Positions 15,294 to 23,934 of a DNA stretch of 46,543 nucleotides are shown here, piece after piece. The notes beneath the pieces were generated by a model that had not been told where the DNA came from, searched no databases, and saw only the letters and a program-made list of their open reading frames with translations. The stretch is from an uncultured Lachnospiraceae bacterium. GTDB taxonomy: Bacteria > Bacillota > Clostridia > Lachnospirales > Lachnospiraceae. Positions within the stretch are counted from its first letter, which is position 1. Each line of letters starts with the position of its first letter. The position numbers were made by a program, and so were the translations under genes. The stretch spans positions 1 to 46,543 of the forward strand of contig CAMJAP010000014.1 in the NCBI GenBank assembly GCA_946403625.1. The letters are read 5' to 3'.

Positions 15294-16253
15294 ATGGCAC
15301 ATAAACTGGAAGAGCAGATCAATGCGCTGGTAGACGCCTACCTGGATGATTATGCGCAGGGAAAAGATATCGATAAGGTCGACAGTTTTGACCATCCGGA
15401 CAAGGAAACGATCGTTGATATATTGAATAAACTGCAGCGTATCGTGTTTCCGGGCTTTTTCAAGAACCGTACCTTCAAGGTCTATACGGTACGAAACGAT
15501 ATTTCGATGCAGCTGGAGGACATTCTGTTTCATCTGATCCGTCAGCTGGTGGTGGTTCTGCCTTACGGAGAGGCCTATACGGGCTTGTCCGAGACGGAGC
15601 TGAACGATAAGGCGGAGGAACTGGCCTTTGCATTTCTGAACCGCATTCCCAAAGTACGTGAATATATCGAAACCGATGTGCAGGCGGCATTTGACGGTGA
15701 CCCGGCGGCCTTCTACAAGGACGAGATCATCTATACCTATCCGGGCCTGTATGCGATCTTTGTGAACCGCATCGCCCACGAGCTGTATCTGCTGGGTGTG
15801 CCCCTGATCCCGCGTATTATGACGGAGCATGCGCATTCCCTGACGGGTATCGATATCAACCCGGGTGCTACGATCGGCAAGTATTTCTTTATCGATCACG
15901 GTACCGGTATCGTTGTGGGTGAGACCACGGAGATCGGGGATAATGTAAAGATCTATCAGGGCGTGACGCTCGGTGCCCTTTCTACCAGAGGCGGGCGCAG
16001 TCTGAATAATAAGAAGCGTCATCCGACCATTTGTAATAATGTGACGATCTACTCCGGGGCATCCATCCTCGGCGGTGAGACCGTGATCGGGGAAAATGCG
16101 GTGATCGGCGGCAACTGCTTCATCACCAAATCGATCCCGGCGGGGGCAAAGGTGTACATCCGCAGCCAGGAACTGGTGTATAAGTATGCGGACGGCAGCG
16201 CCTCCCACAGTGAAGATCTGGATTCGGACGAAAGCTGGTTTTATATCATCTGA
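15294..16253 (+). CDS. serine O-acetyltransferase (EpsC/CysE type)
   Basis: Transfers acetyl from acetyl-CoA to serine, giving O-acetylserine for cysteine synthesis. The N-terminal half (about residues 1-170) is the helical region typical of the long Firmicute form, ending in PGLYAIFVNRIAHEL. The C-terminal left-handed beta-helix has the family signature: EHAHSLTGIDINPGATIG, FFIDHGTGIVVGETTEIGD (catalytic His/Asp), YQGVTLGALS, GGRSLNNKKRHPTI and hexapeptide turns to the end. 319 residues is the normal length. Start 15294 follows AGAGGAT. The stop overlaps the start of the next gene by one base, so translation of the two is coupled. A hexapeptide sugar acetyltransferase is less likely given the serine-specific signature. 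Confidence 0.9.
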   Translation: MAHKLEEQINALVDAYLDDYAQGKDIDKVDSFDHPDKETIVDILNKLQRIVFPGFFKNRTFKVYTVRNDISMQLEDILFHLIRQLVVVLPYGEAYTGLSETELNDKAEELAFAFLNRIPKVREYIETDVQAAFDGDPAAFYKDEIIYTYPGLYAIFVNRIAHELYLLGVPLIPRIMTEHAHSLTGIDINPGATIGKYFFIDHGTGIVVGETTEIGDNVKIYQGVTLGALSTRGGRSLNNKKRHPTICNNVTIYSGASILGGETVIGENAVIGGNCFITKSIPAGAKVYIRSQELVYKYADGSASHSEDLDSDESWFYII

Positions 16254-18220
16254 TGGCGACTCAAAAACGAAAAATACAACATTGGCAGTTTGTGGCAGTT
16301 TTGCTGGCGGTTTATGATGCCGTTGTGCTCAATCTGTCTTACTTTCTTGCGCTCTGGCTGCGTTTTGACTGCCGGATCTCCATGATCGAGCAGGACTATA
16401 TCGATGCCTATGCGCACTATACCCTGATCTATATGGTGCTGGCACTGATCATCTTTTGGAAGTGCGGGCTGTATAGGGCGATGTGGCGTTATGCCAGCTT
16501 TATGGAACTGGAACGGATCGTGCTGGCGACAGGCATATCCTTTGTCGTGCAGTGCATTGGTGTGAGTTTTGTAGTGCTGCAATGTTCGGACGAGTACTGG
16601 CGTATGCCCTGGTCCTATTATCCGGTCGGCATTATGTTCCAGTTTTTGATGGTGCTGGCGGCGCGTTTTTCCTATCGTTTTGTGTTGTTGGCCAAGGGTC
16701 ACCAGCTGCGCAATTCCGCAGAGTACCATCCGGTTATGCTGATCGGTGCCGGCAGTGCGGGACGGGCGATCCTGCACGATATGAACCGTTTTGCATCCGG
16801 CAATGACCGTGTGGCTTGTATCATCGATGATGATGCCAATACCTGGAACCGTTCCATCGACGGCGTTCCCATCGTGGGCGGACGGGATGACATCCTGAAC
16901 AATTGCAAAAAGTACAATATCGAAAAGATCTATATTGCCATTCCTTCCGCATCGGCGGAGGCGATCCGCGATATCTTAAATATCTGTAAGGAAACCGACT
17001 GCAGCTTAAAACTCCTGCGCGGCATGTACCAGATCGTAGAGGAAGAGAACATTACCGTCCGCGACCTGAAGGATGTGTCTATCGAAGACTTGCTGGGGCG
17101 TGATCCGATCCGCGTGGAGATGTCCGAGATCTACGAGTTCATCAGTGGCAAGCGCATTATGGTGACCGGCGGCGGCGGATCCATCGGTTCGGAATTGTGC
17201 CGTCAGGTGGCAAAGCATGATCCGAAGGAACTGATCATCTTTGATGTCTATGAGAATAACGCCTATGACATTCAGCAGGAACTGCTGCGCGATCATCCGG
17301 ATCTGAACCTGAGCGTTCTGATCGGTTCCGTACGCGATTCCAGAAGACTGAATGAAGTATTTGAAAAATACCGCCCGGAGATCGTCTATCATGCGGCAGC
17401 ACACAAGCATGTGCCCCTGATGGAGATGAGCCCGGCAGAAGCAGTCAAGAACAATGCCATCGGTACCTACAAGACGGCCTATGCGGCTATGGCATACGGC
17501 GTAAAGCGTTTCGTTCTGATCAGTACCGACAAGGCGGTCAACCCGACCAATGTGATGGGAGCGACCAAGCGTCTGTGCGAGATGGTGGTGCAGACATTTG
17601 ATGCCAAGATCAAGGCGGGCAAGGCCAATGACTTAAAGGCGCTGTATTCCCATATGCATTCGGGCGAAGAACCGAGTCTGAAGGAAACGCCCTGCACCGA
17701 ATTTGTAGCCGTTCGTTTCGGAAATGTACTGGGATCCAACGGCAGCGTGGTACCTTTGTTTAAAGAGCAGATCGCACACGGCGGTCCGGTGACGGTCACC
17801 CACCCGGACATCATCCGGTATTTCATGACCATTCCGGAAGCCGTCAGTCTGGTATTGCAGGCGGGTACCTATGCGAAGGGCGGCGAGATCTTTGTTCTGG
17901 ATATGGGCAGCCCGGTAAAGATCGATACCTTAGCGCGCAATCTGATCAAACTGTCCGGTCTGCGTCCGGATGAAGATATCAAGATCGTTTATACCGGCCT
18001 GCGTCCGGGCGAGAAGATGTATGAGGAAAAACTGATGGAAGAGGAAGGTATGAAGACCACACCGAACCATCTGATCCACATCGGCAATCCGATCGCTTTT
18101 GACGAAGACCGCTTCTTAAGCCAGCTCGAAGAACTGATGAAATCCGCGTATGAAGGCAACGGCGACATCCGGCAGCAGGTAGCGGATATCGTAGGCACCT
18201 ATAAAGTAGCGGAGGTATGA
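16253..18220 (+). CDS. membrane UDP-sugar 4,6-dehydratase (PglF/CapD family)
   Basis: A 655-residue polysaccharide biosynthesis protein. Four N-terminal membrane helices (about residues 10-140) are followed by a CoA-binding-like Rossmann domain (MLIGAGSAGRAILHDM) and a large SDR domain with VTGGGGSIGSE at 304-313. The catalytic motif is STDKAVNPTNVMGATK, where Met435 replaces the usual SDR tyrosine before Lys439. That replacement is normal for the long PglF/WbpM/CapD dehydratases, which convert UDP-GlcNAc to the 4-keto-6-deoxy sugar. The ATG shares a base with the serine acetyltransferase stop. The matching aminotransferase, phosphoglycosyl transferase and glycosyltransferases are at 25-30 kb. 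No dedicated sugar N-acetyltransferase is seen in the window. Confidence 0.92.
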   Translation: MATQKRKIQHWQFVAVLLAVYDAVVLNLSYFLALWLRFDCRISMIEQDYIDAYAHYTLIYMVLALIIFWKCGLYRAMWRYASFMELERIVLATGISFVVQCIGVSFVVLQCSDEYWRMPWSYYPVGIMFQFLMVLAARFSYRFVLLAKGHQLRNSAEYHPVMLIGAGSAGRAILHDMNRFASGNDRVACIIDDDANTWNRSIDGVPIVGGRDDILNNCKKYNIEKIYIAIPSASAEAIRDILNICKETDCSLKLLRGMYQIVEEENITVRDLKDVSIEDLLGRDPIRVEMSEIYEFISGKRIMVTGGGGSIGSELCRQVAKHDPKELIIFDVYENNAYDIQQELLRDHPDLNLSVLIGSVRDSRRLNEVFEKYRPEIVYHAAAHKHVPLMEMSPAEAVKNNAIGTYKTAYAAMAYGVKRFVLISTDKAVNPTNVMGATKRLCEMVVQTFDAKIKAGKANDLKALYSHMHSGEEPSLKETPCTEFVAVRFGNVLGSNGSVVPLFKEQIAHGGPVTVTHPDIIRYFMTIPEAVSLVLQAGTYAKGGEIFVLDMGSPVKIDTLARNLIKLSGLRPDEDIKIVYTGLRPGEKMYEEKLMEEEGMKTTPNHLIHIGNPIAFDEDRFLSQLEELMKSAYEGNGDIRQQVADIVGTYKVAEV

Positions 18221-18262
18221 TCACGCGCAACTAATCGTTGCGAAAATGCCAACCGGAGTTTC

Positions 18263-18291
18263 TTGTATCTTTCCGGATTATGGGGTATCGT
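18263..18291 (+). promoter_or_regulatory. promoter of the polyamine/DUF350 operon
   Basis: TTGTAT (18263-18268), 17 bases, TATCGT (18286-18291), 39 bases before the first gene. No other promoter is evident between 18330 and 22289. Confidence 0.45.
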
Positions 18292-18329
18292 ATATCTTGA
18301 AGTCGTAGGTTTTTGGGGGTACGGTTCAT

Positions 18330-18740
18330 ATGGATTCCAACAGAATTGAAGGATTATGGGATTGTTCCTTTTGCGGGCAAAAAGCCATTCGGGCACGGTT
18401 TGACCGTTGTCCGGGGTGTGCCAGCGCCAGAGCGGCCGAGACGGTGTTTTATATGCCGACCAATGTGCAGGCGGCGACACTGACGGCGGAAGAGGCGGCG
18501 AAGACATCGAACGGAGTGGATTGGGTGTGCGCGTATTGCGGCAACCTGAACCGCTGCGATGAAGAACGCTGTCGCGGATGCGGTGCGGATCGTGCGGAAG
18601 CAAACCAGAATTATGGTTCGATCCACGCGGGAACAGCCGGACCGTCGTATGAGCAGACCCTGGCAGACAATGCCCGTAACACAAGCGGCAGCACCGGAAA
18701 GCCCGGGGGATTGCTGTCTGCACTTTTTCGCAGAAAATAA
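18330..18740 (+). CDS. tandem zinc-finger protein (RanBP2 type)
   Basis: A 136-residue protein with two zinc fingers. The second fits the RanBP2 pattern W-x-C-x2-C-x3-N-x6-C-x2-C exactly (DWVCAYCGNLNRCDE then ERCRGCGADR). The first, LWDCSFCGQKAIRARFDRCP followed by GC, lacks the Asn but keeps all four cysteines. The C-terminal 40 residues are Ser/Gly/Asn-rich and end in LFRRK. RanBP2 fingers bind RNA or ubiquitin in eukaryotes; in bacteria they occur as small adaptor proteins of unknown target. It is the first gene of a five-gene operon with SAM decarboxylase, DUF4178, DUF350 and aminopropyltransferase (gaps of 38-65 bases), so it may regulate or scaffold that membrane system. Confidence 0.82.
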   Translation: MDSNRIEGLWDCSFCGQKAIRARFDRCPGCASARAAETVFYMPTNVQAATLTAEEAAKTSNGVDWVCAYCGNLNRCDEERCRGCGADRAEANQNYGSIHAGTAGPSYEQTLADNARNTSGSTGKPGGLLSALFRRK

Positions 18741-18779
18741 GTGTAGGGATTGGTTTTTAGAGGTAAGCGGAGAGAAGAA

Positions 18780-19124
18780 ATGGCAAAGCAACTGGTGGTA
18801 GACCTGTATGGCTGCGGTGAGGTGATCGATGATCCGGAAGGGATCAAAGAGATCGCGCACAAGGCAATCAAATATGTCGGGGCAGAGATCGTAGAGGAAT
18901 GCATTCACGAATTTGAGCCGATCGGTGTGACCTATTTTGCGGTCATCACCACATCCCACTTTTCCGTGCATACATGGCCGGAATACGGATATGCGGCGGT
19001 GGATATCTTTTCCTGTACGGATACGGTACTGGAAGGCATCTCCGAGATGCTGCAGGAGCTTTTTGAGGCAAAAGAAGTAAAGACGCAGCTGGTGGAGAGA
19101 GATATCGCAAAGAAGGATGTGTGA
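18780..19124 (+). CDS. S-adenosylmethionine decarboxylase proenzyme, short form
   Basis: Makes decarboxylated SAM, the aminopropyl donor for spermidine. At 114 residues it matches the small bacterial SpeD/SpeH class. SHFSVHTWPEYGYAAVDIF then SC is the family core: Ser59 would become the pyruvoyl group, His64 and Cys79 match the processing and catalytic residues of the T. maritima enzyme with a constant offset of four. The residue before the cleavage serine is Thr58, where the family has Glu (ESH), a notable change at the self-cleavage site. Start 18780 follows GGAGAGAAGAA, and homology begins with KQLVVDLYGC. The product would feed the aminopropyltransferase three genes downstream. Confidence 0.9.
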   Translation: MAKQLVVDLYGCGEVIDDPEGIKEIAHKAIKYVGAEIVEECIHEFEPIGVTYFAVITTSHFSVHTWPEYGYAAVDIFSCTDTVLEGISEMLQELFEAKEVKTQLVERDIAKKDV

Positions 19125-19188
19125 GGTGCCGGACGCTCGCAATAGCATTGCGGCGGGAACGGCTCAGGAATAAATAAGGAGTGAAGAG

Positions 19189-20268
19189 ATGGATTACAGG
19201 GTAGGTACAAAATTACGGATCCGTGATCTGGAGTGCAAGGTAGTCGGCTTCATTGAGTATGCCAACATCAATGACGGATACAAGCGCTGGAAGGAATATC
19301 GCCTTTCGACCAACAAGGGCGAGTTCTGGCTGTCCGTGGACGATGTGTACAGAGAGTACTCGATGTCGTTCCCGGCCAATAATATTCGCGGAAACATCGG
19401 ACCGGAATGGCACAAGGTGGATGAAGGTACGCAGGTCGTTGTATCCCATGCCGGCAATGTGGATGTGGACAACGGTGAACGGGCCGGTTTCGTCGAGTTT
19501 GAGGACGCGACCGAAGAAAAGACGCTTTCGGCAGAGATGTGGGAAGACGGAACCGAGTATTCCTATGGCTATTATATCGAGCCGACTGAGATCGTTGTGA
19601 CCGGATTTGATGAGGCAGCTGCCAGAAGATCTTCCGGCGGCGGTAATGGCGCTAAGGCGTTTGTGATGATGTTTATCATCTTTTGGGTAATAGGCGCCTG
19701 CATGGGGTCGCTCGGAAATCTTCTCAACACCCATTCCATCAAGAAATTTTTGGAAAAGAACAGTTCCTATTCCTATGTGACATCCATCACGGGACAGGAA
19801 AAACAAAAGGCGGATGTTTACGAGTATGCATCGAATGATACGACCGATAATGTAGCGATGAACATCATCAACGGTATCGACGGTTATACGGAATCCGTTA
19901 CCCAAAAGGACGATGTCTCCAACGATACGATCGCGATCCTGACCAAGAAGGAATACTGTCTGATCTATCATCCGGAGGGCGCGGAAGATAAGGTCTATGT
20001 ACAGATCTCCAGCCGTAAGTATGCATATACTTCGGACAATGATCCGTATCGCAGTTCCTCGAATAATACCCGCTGGTATCGCAGCCATTATTATTCTACC
20101 GGTTTTGCGGCAGACTCGTCCAGTTTCAAGAGTTCACCGTCGGCCTACTCCACATATTCGGGTGATACCATTCATAATGTAGGAAACGGATATTTTGATT
20201 CCTATTCCAACTCCGTACGACAGAGCAGCATCAACAGCAGAAGCTCGTCCAGCGGTGGCGGTAAATAA
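19189..20268 (+). CDS. DUF4178 membrane protein
   Basis: A 359-residue protein. The N-terminal 140 residues fit DUF4178: VGTKLRIRDLECKVVGFIEY, WKEYRLSTNKGEFWLSVDD. One hydrophobic helix follows (about residues 160-182), then a domain of about 110 residues and a low-complexity Ser/Tyr/Asn-rich tail ending SSSGGGK. DUF4178 genes are repeatedly found beside DUF350 and aminopropyltransferase genes, often with PspA-like proteins, in bacterial membrane-stress loci. The ribosome site is AAGGAGTGAAGAG. The biochemical function is unknown. The tail resembles the Ser/Gly-rich ends of other DUF4178 proteins and may be disordered. Confidence 0.85.
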   Translation: MDYRVGTKLRIRDLECKVVGFIEYANINDGYKRWKEYRLSTNKGEFWLSVDDVYREYSMSFPANNIRGNIGPEWHKVDEGTQVVVSHAGNVDVDNGERAGFVEFEDATEEKTLSAEMWEDGTEYSYGYYIEPTEIVVTGFDEAAARRSSGGGNGAKAFVMMFIIFWVIGACMGSLGNLLNTHSIKKFLEKNSSYSYVTSITGQEKQKADVYEYASNDTTDNVAMNIINGIDGYTESVTQKDDVSNDTIAILTKKEYCLIYHPEGAEDKVYVQISSRKYAYTSDNDPYRSSSNNTRWYRSHYYSTGFAADSSSFKSSPSAYSTYSGDTIHNVGNGYFDSYSNSVRQSSINSRSSSSGGGK

Positions 20269-20326
20269 CAACAGTACTTAAAAAACAAAAACATACACTC
20301 ATTACATTTTTAAGGAGGATTCAGAA

Positions 20327-20746
20327 ATGGCAGCAGCATTGGAAATCTTTGTGTACCTTGTGGTAGGACTGGTAGCGATGATGGTCGGATATCTGATCAT
20401 TGACATCATTCACCCGGCAGATTTCCCGAAGGAGATCAAAGAGGGAAATACCGCAGTCGGCTGGTTGTCCGCAGGTATTTATGCAGGCCTCGGTTTCATC
20501 GTTCGTTCCGCACTGGTTTCTTACACACAGTCGGAGCCGCAGGAGCTGTTGGCAGGTGTGGCAAGCACCGGTATCTATGCAGCCATCGGCATCGTTGCTT
20601 TTGTGATCGGCTACTTCGTTGTAGATATCCTGAACAAGAAATACAGACTCAACGATGAGATCATGAACAGAAACGAAGCTGCCGGCATCATGGTATTCGG
20701 TATCTTTATGGGACTTGCATTCATCGTAAGCGGTGTGATCCAGTAA
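20327..20746 (+). CDS. DUF350 membrane protein
   Basis: A 139-residue integral membrane protein with four helices in two pairs: FVYLVVGLVAMMVGYLII, AVGWLSAGIYAGLGFIV, STGIYAAIGIVAFVIGYFVV, and AAGIMVFGIFMGLAFIVSGV. The two halves look like a duplication; each has an acidic/basic loop with Asn (KEGNTAVG, MNRNEAAG) leading into its second helix, the hallmark of DUF350. A strong AAGGAGGATTCAG ribosome site precedes the start, suggesting high expression relative to its neighbours. It lies between DUF4178 and the membrane aminopropyltransferase. Its role is unknown; a small-ion or polyamine-related membrane function is inference. Confidence 0.9.
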   Translation: MAAALEIFVYLVVGLVAMMVGYLIIDIIHPADFPKEIKEGNTAVGWLSAGIYAGLGFIVRSALVSYTQSEPQELLAGVASTGIYAAIGIVAFVIGYFVVDILNKKYRLNDEIMNRNEAAGIMVFGIFMGLAFIVSGVIQ

Positions 20747-20783
20747 GCGATCCGGCAATCCTTAAAAAGGTAAGGCAATTCAA

Positions 20784-22289
20784 ATGAGTAAACAATACAG
20801 GCTTTTAATGCTGACGACGCTGATCATCTCCGGGTGCTCTATGTGCTACGAACTGATCATCAGCGCCGTCAGTTCGTACCTGTTGGGAAACAGTACGCTG
20901 CAGTATTCCGTGACGATCGGTCTGTATATGGCATCGCTCGGTCTGGGCGCGTATATCTCCAAGTTTTTCAACAAAAATCTGTTTAATGTGTTTGTGACGA
21001 TAGAGCTTGGCATCGGTGTGATCGGCGGTATCAGTTCGCTGATCCTTTTTCTTGCCAATATCTATGTGCTGAATTATTCGGTGGTGATGTACCTCGTGAT
21101 CATCATCATCGGAACCTTTGCCGGCGCGGAGATCCCGGTGATGACACGTATCATTGAGCAGGACGAGAACAATCTGAAAGTAACGCTTTCCTCGATCTTC
21201 AGCTTTGACTATATCGGCGGCCTGGTCGGAGCAATCGCGTTTCCGATGATCCTGCTTCCGAAGCTCGGCTATTTTTCCACATCCTTTTTGTGTGGCTTGT
21301 TAAATATCATCGCAGCACTCCTGATCATGTGGAAGTTTGGGGAGCGCATCAAACATATCAACATTTATCGCATCCTCGGCATCGGATTGGCGGGCATGAT
21401 GGTGCTGGGAATGGTCTTTGCGGACAATATCTCCAATGAGATTGAGGGCGGCTTGTATCAGGACCGGGTGATCCTGGTGGAGCAGACGCAGTACCAAAAG
21501 ATCGTAATGACCAGACATAAGGATGATGTAAGACTGTTTATTGACGGCAATACCCAGTTTTCCACGGCAGACGAATACCGCTATCACGAAGCGCTGGTGC
21601 ATGTGCCGATGAATGAGCTGGAGCACAGAGAAAATGTGCTGATCCTGGGCGGCGGTGACGGTCTGGCGGTGCGTGAGGTGCTGAAGTATGACGAAGTGCA
21701 GAGCATCGATCTGGTGGATCTGGACGCAGAGATGATCCGGATCTGCAGTACCAACGAGAACATCACGGCGATCAATCAGAACAGCCTGCTTTCCGAAAAA
21801 CTCCATGTGCATATCATGGACGCGTATGAGTATCTGGAAAACTGCACGGAGAAATACGATCTGATCATTGTCGATCTGCCGGATCCCAATTCCGAAGTGT
21901 TAAATAAGCTTTATTCCAATATCTTCTATCGTATGTGCGGTGGCGTATTAAATGAGGAGGGCGTACTGGTCGTACAGTCCACCAGTCCGTACTACGCAAC
22001 GGATGCCTTCTGGTGCATCCACAAGACCATTGCCAGCGAGGGCTTTCAGGTCAAGGCCTATCATCTGGAAGTACCGGCATTCGGCGACTGGGGCTTCAAT
22101 ATGGCCAGCCGTCGGGAACTGTCCGAGAACATCACCTTTGATGTGGAGACCAGATACCTGTCCGAGGACAATGTTGCGGCGCTGTTTGCATTCGGCAAGG
22201 ACGAGATCTCCGAAAATGTAGAGATCAACCACCTGACCAAGCCGGTTTTGATGGACTACTACAACAAAGCGGAAGCCGCCTGGAGATAG
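20784..22289 (+). CDS. membrane polyamine aminopropyltransferase (spermidine synthase-like)
   Basis: A 501-residue fusion. The first 220 residues hold about seven hydrophobic helices; the rest is a spermidine-synthase Rossmann domain. Visible motifs: QFSTADEYRYHEALVHVPM (substrate side), LILGGGDGLAVREVLKYD (SAM-type GGGDG loop), VDLDAEMI, and DLIIVDLPDPN for the catalytic Asp strand. This is the membrane form of SpeE, which occurs next to DUF350 and DUF4178. It would transfer aminopropyl from decarboxylated SAM, made by the small decarboxylase of the same operon, to an amine acceptor at the membrane. The acceptor (putrescine, spermidine or something else) is unknown. The ribosome site is weak (AAGGTAAGG). 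The operon ends at the terminator at 22385. Confidence 0.9.
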   Translation: MSKQYRLLMLTTLIISGCSMCYELIISAVSSYLLGNSTLQYSVTIGLYMASLGLGAYISKFFNKNLFNVFVTIELGIGVIGGISSLILFLANIYVLNYSVVMYLVIIIIGTFAGAEIPVMTRIIEQDENNLKVTLSSIFSFDYIGGLVGAIAFPMILLPKLGYFSTSFLCGLLNIIAALLIMWKFGERIKHINIYRILGIGLAGMMVLGMVFADNISNEIEGGLYQDRVILVEQTQYQKIVMTRHKDDVRLFIDGNTQFSTADEYRYHEALVHVPMNELEHRENVLILGGGDGLAVREVLKYDEVQSIDLVDLDAEMIRICSTNENITAINQNSLLSEKLHVHIMDAYEYLENCTEKYDLIIVDLPDPNSEVLNKLYSNIFYRMCGGVLNEEGVLVVQSTSPYYATDAFWCIHKTIASEGFQVKAYHLEVPAFGDWGFNMASRRELSENITFDVETRYLSEDNVAALFAFGKDEISENVEINHLTKPVLMDYYNKAEAAWR

Positions 22290-22384
22290 AACCTCCCGGC
22301 CTTCCCAAATATATATTTTATCCCCATAAATTTCTTTATCACCCACCGTATCTTATATAGCAATGAGGAAAACACCAATCTATG

Positions 22385-22412
22385 CCTTCCCTTTGCGGGG
22401 GAGGTATTTTTT
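22385..22412 (+). terminator. operon terminator built from a REP-like unit
   Basis: CCTTCCC (22385-22391) pairs with GGGGAGG (22398-22404, one G-T pair), followed by TATTTTTTC. The same core as the repeat at 15082-15107, here placed as the terminator of the polyamine operon. Confidence 0.65.
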
Positions 22413-22442
22413 CGGTGAAAAAACAACAGGAGGATGACAGCA

Positions 22443-23885
22443 ATGAAGAAGAAAGCAGTAGCAGCGATGCTTGCATTAACTTGTACACTGGGGGCGTGCG
22501 GAACGACAGAACCCGCGGTGCAGGAGAAGGTGACGGAAACGGTAGAACAGCCGCAGAGCGCGGAGGAAACAACGGCGCCGGAGGAAACGCCGGCACAGGA
22601 GACTCCGGCAGAAACACCGGCCGCGGAAGAAGGCACAGCGCAGACCGCACAGGGGGAGGAAACCCTGCCGGTTACCGGCAGCGGGCAAAATGAAAACCTG
22701 ACGGAAGGGATCGAAAAGATCGAAGCCCCTGCAGCAGGGATCACGGAGGAACAGATCGGAGCGCTGTCAAAAGTATCGATGGATCTGCTGGCAGAGTCCG
22801 TAGCTTTTGAGGGGAACCATCCGAATGTGCTGCTTTCGCCGACTTCCATCGCGATCGCCTTCGGTATGGCGGAAAACGGCGCGACCGGAGACACCCTCGC
22901 GGATATGGAGCGCGTGATCGGCGGCGGGATCCCGATCGATGAGATGAATCCGCTCTTATATAATATGACCGAACATCTGCGAAATGCCAACGGCGTCGAT
23001 TGGAATGTGGCGAACTCCGTCTGGTTTCGGGATGACGGTATGTGGCGTGTAAAGGAAGAATTTGCGGCAAAGGCGCTGTCATGGTACGGTGCGGATGTCT
23101 GGAAGGCGCCGTTTGACGATACCACTACGGTTGCGATCAACAATTGGGTCTCCGAACAGACGAAAGGGATGATCCCGGAAGTGATCAAACAGATTCCGCG
23201 GGACGCAGGAATGTATCTGATCAATGCGTTGGCCTTCGAAGGCGAATGGATGGAGGAGTACGAAGACGACGACATTTTGGAGAATCGTCAGTTTACCAAT
23301 GCGGACGGAAGCAAGACCGATGTTACTATGCTTGCCAGTACGGAAAATGCCTATTTTGAGCTGGGGGACGGGATCGGCTTTTTGAAAGAATATAAGGGTG
23401 GGGAGTATTCCTTTATGGGAATCCTTCCGGAGAAAGGCACCGATCTGGATGATTACATCGCGTCTCTGGCTGCCGGGGATGCGGATCTGGCTGAGGCGAT
23501 CCGCAACTGCACGTATGGGACTGTTATCGTGCAGATCCCGGAATTCCAGAAGGATTACAGCATCGAGATGGTGGATGTGCTTGAGAATATGGGAATGACG
23601 CTGCCGTTCCTGCAGGGGATCGCGGAGTTTACGGAGATGATGGAAACAGTAGACGGCTCTCCTTACGATGTCTGGATCGGAAATGTTTTGCATAAGACAC
23701 ATATCGAAGTGGATCGTGCGGGTACCAGAGCTGCAGCGGTAACGGTGATCGAGATGGATCGCTGCGGGGCGATTATGCCGGTGGAAGATCCGGTGAGAGT
23801 GATCCTGGATCGTCCGTTTATCTACGGCATTATCGATAATGAAACCGGCCTGCCGGTATTTCTGGGGTGCGTAAACAGCCTGTAA
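22443..23885 (+). CDS. serpin-family protease inhibitor, lipoprotein
   Basis: A 480-residue exported serpin. The signal peptide ends in a lipobox, TLGAC, giving lipid-modified Cys19. A 90-residue Glu/Pro/Thr/Ala linker follows, then the serpin fold from about residue 105 (LLSPTSIAIAFGMAENGATG, NVANSVWFR, YLINALAFEGEW, FMGILPEKG). The reactive-loop hinge reads AGTRAAAVT (Gly427-Thr434), small residues as in inhibitory serpins, and the loop continues VIEMDRCGAIM before DRPFIYGI. Counting from the hinge puts P1 near Arg440-Gly442. It would trap host or microbial serine or cysteine proteases at the cell surface. AGGAGG at 22428-22433 sets the start at 22443. It appears to be transcribed alone. 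Confidence 0.92.
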   Translation: MKKKAVAAMLALTCTLGACGTTEPAVQEKVTETVEQPQSAEETTAPEETPAQETPAETPAAEEGTAQTAQGEETLPVTGSGQNENLTEGIEKIEAPAAGITEEQIGALSKVSMDLLAESVAFEGNHPNVLLSPTSIAIAFGMAENGATGDTLADMERVIGGGIPIDEMNPLLYNMTEHLRNANGVDWNVANSVWFRDDGMWRVKEEFAAKALSWYGADVWKAPFDDTTTVAINNWVSEQTKGMIPEVIKQIPRDAGMYLINALAFEGEWMEEYEDDDILENRQFTNADGSKTDVTMLASTENAYFELGDGIGFLKEYKGGEYSFMGILPEKGTDLDDYIASLAAGDADLAEAIRNCTYGTVIVQIPEFQKDYSIEMVDVLENMGMTLPFLQGIAEFTEMMETVDGSPYDVWIGNVLHKTHIEVDRAGTRAAAVTVIEMDRCGAIMPVEDPVRVILDRPFIYGIIDNETGLPVFLGCVNSL

Positions 23886-23901
23886 GAACGGTGAGATTCC
23901 C

Positions 23902-23933
23902 CTTTTGCCCCTGCCTTTACAGCGGGGGCTTTT
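23902..23933 (+). terminator. serpin gene terminator
   Basis: GCCCC at 23907-23911 pairs with GGGGC at 23925-23929, with a CTG/CAG extension across an asymmetric bulge, then CTTTTG. Moderate rather than strong. Confidence 0.5.
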
Positions 23934-23934
23934 G

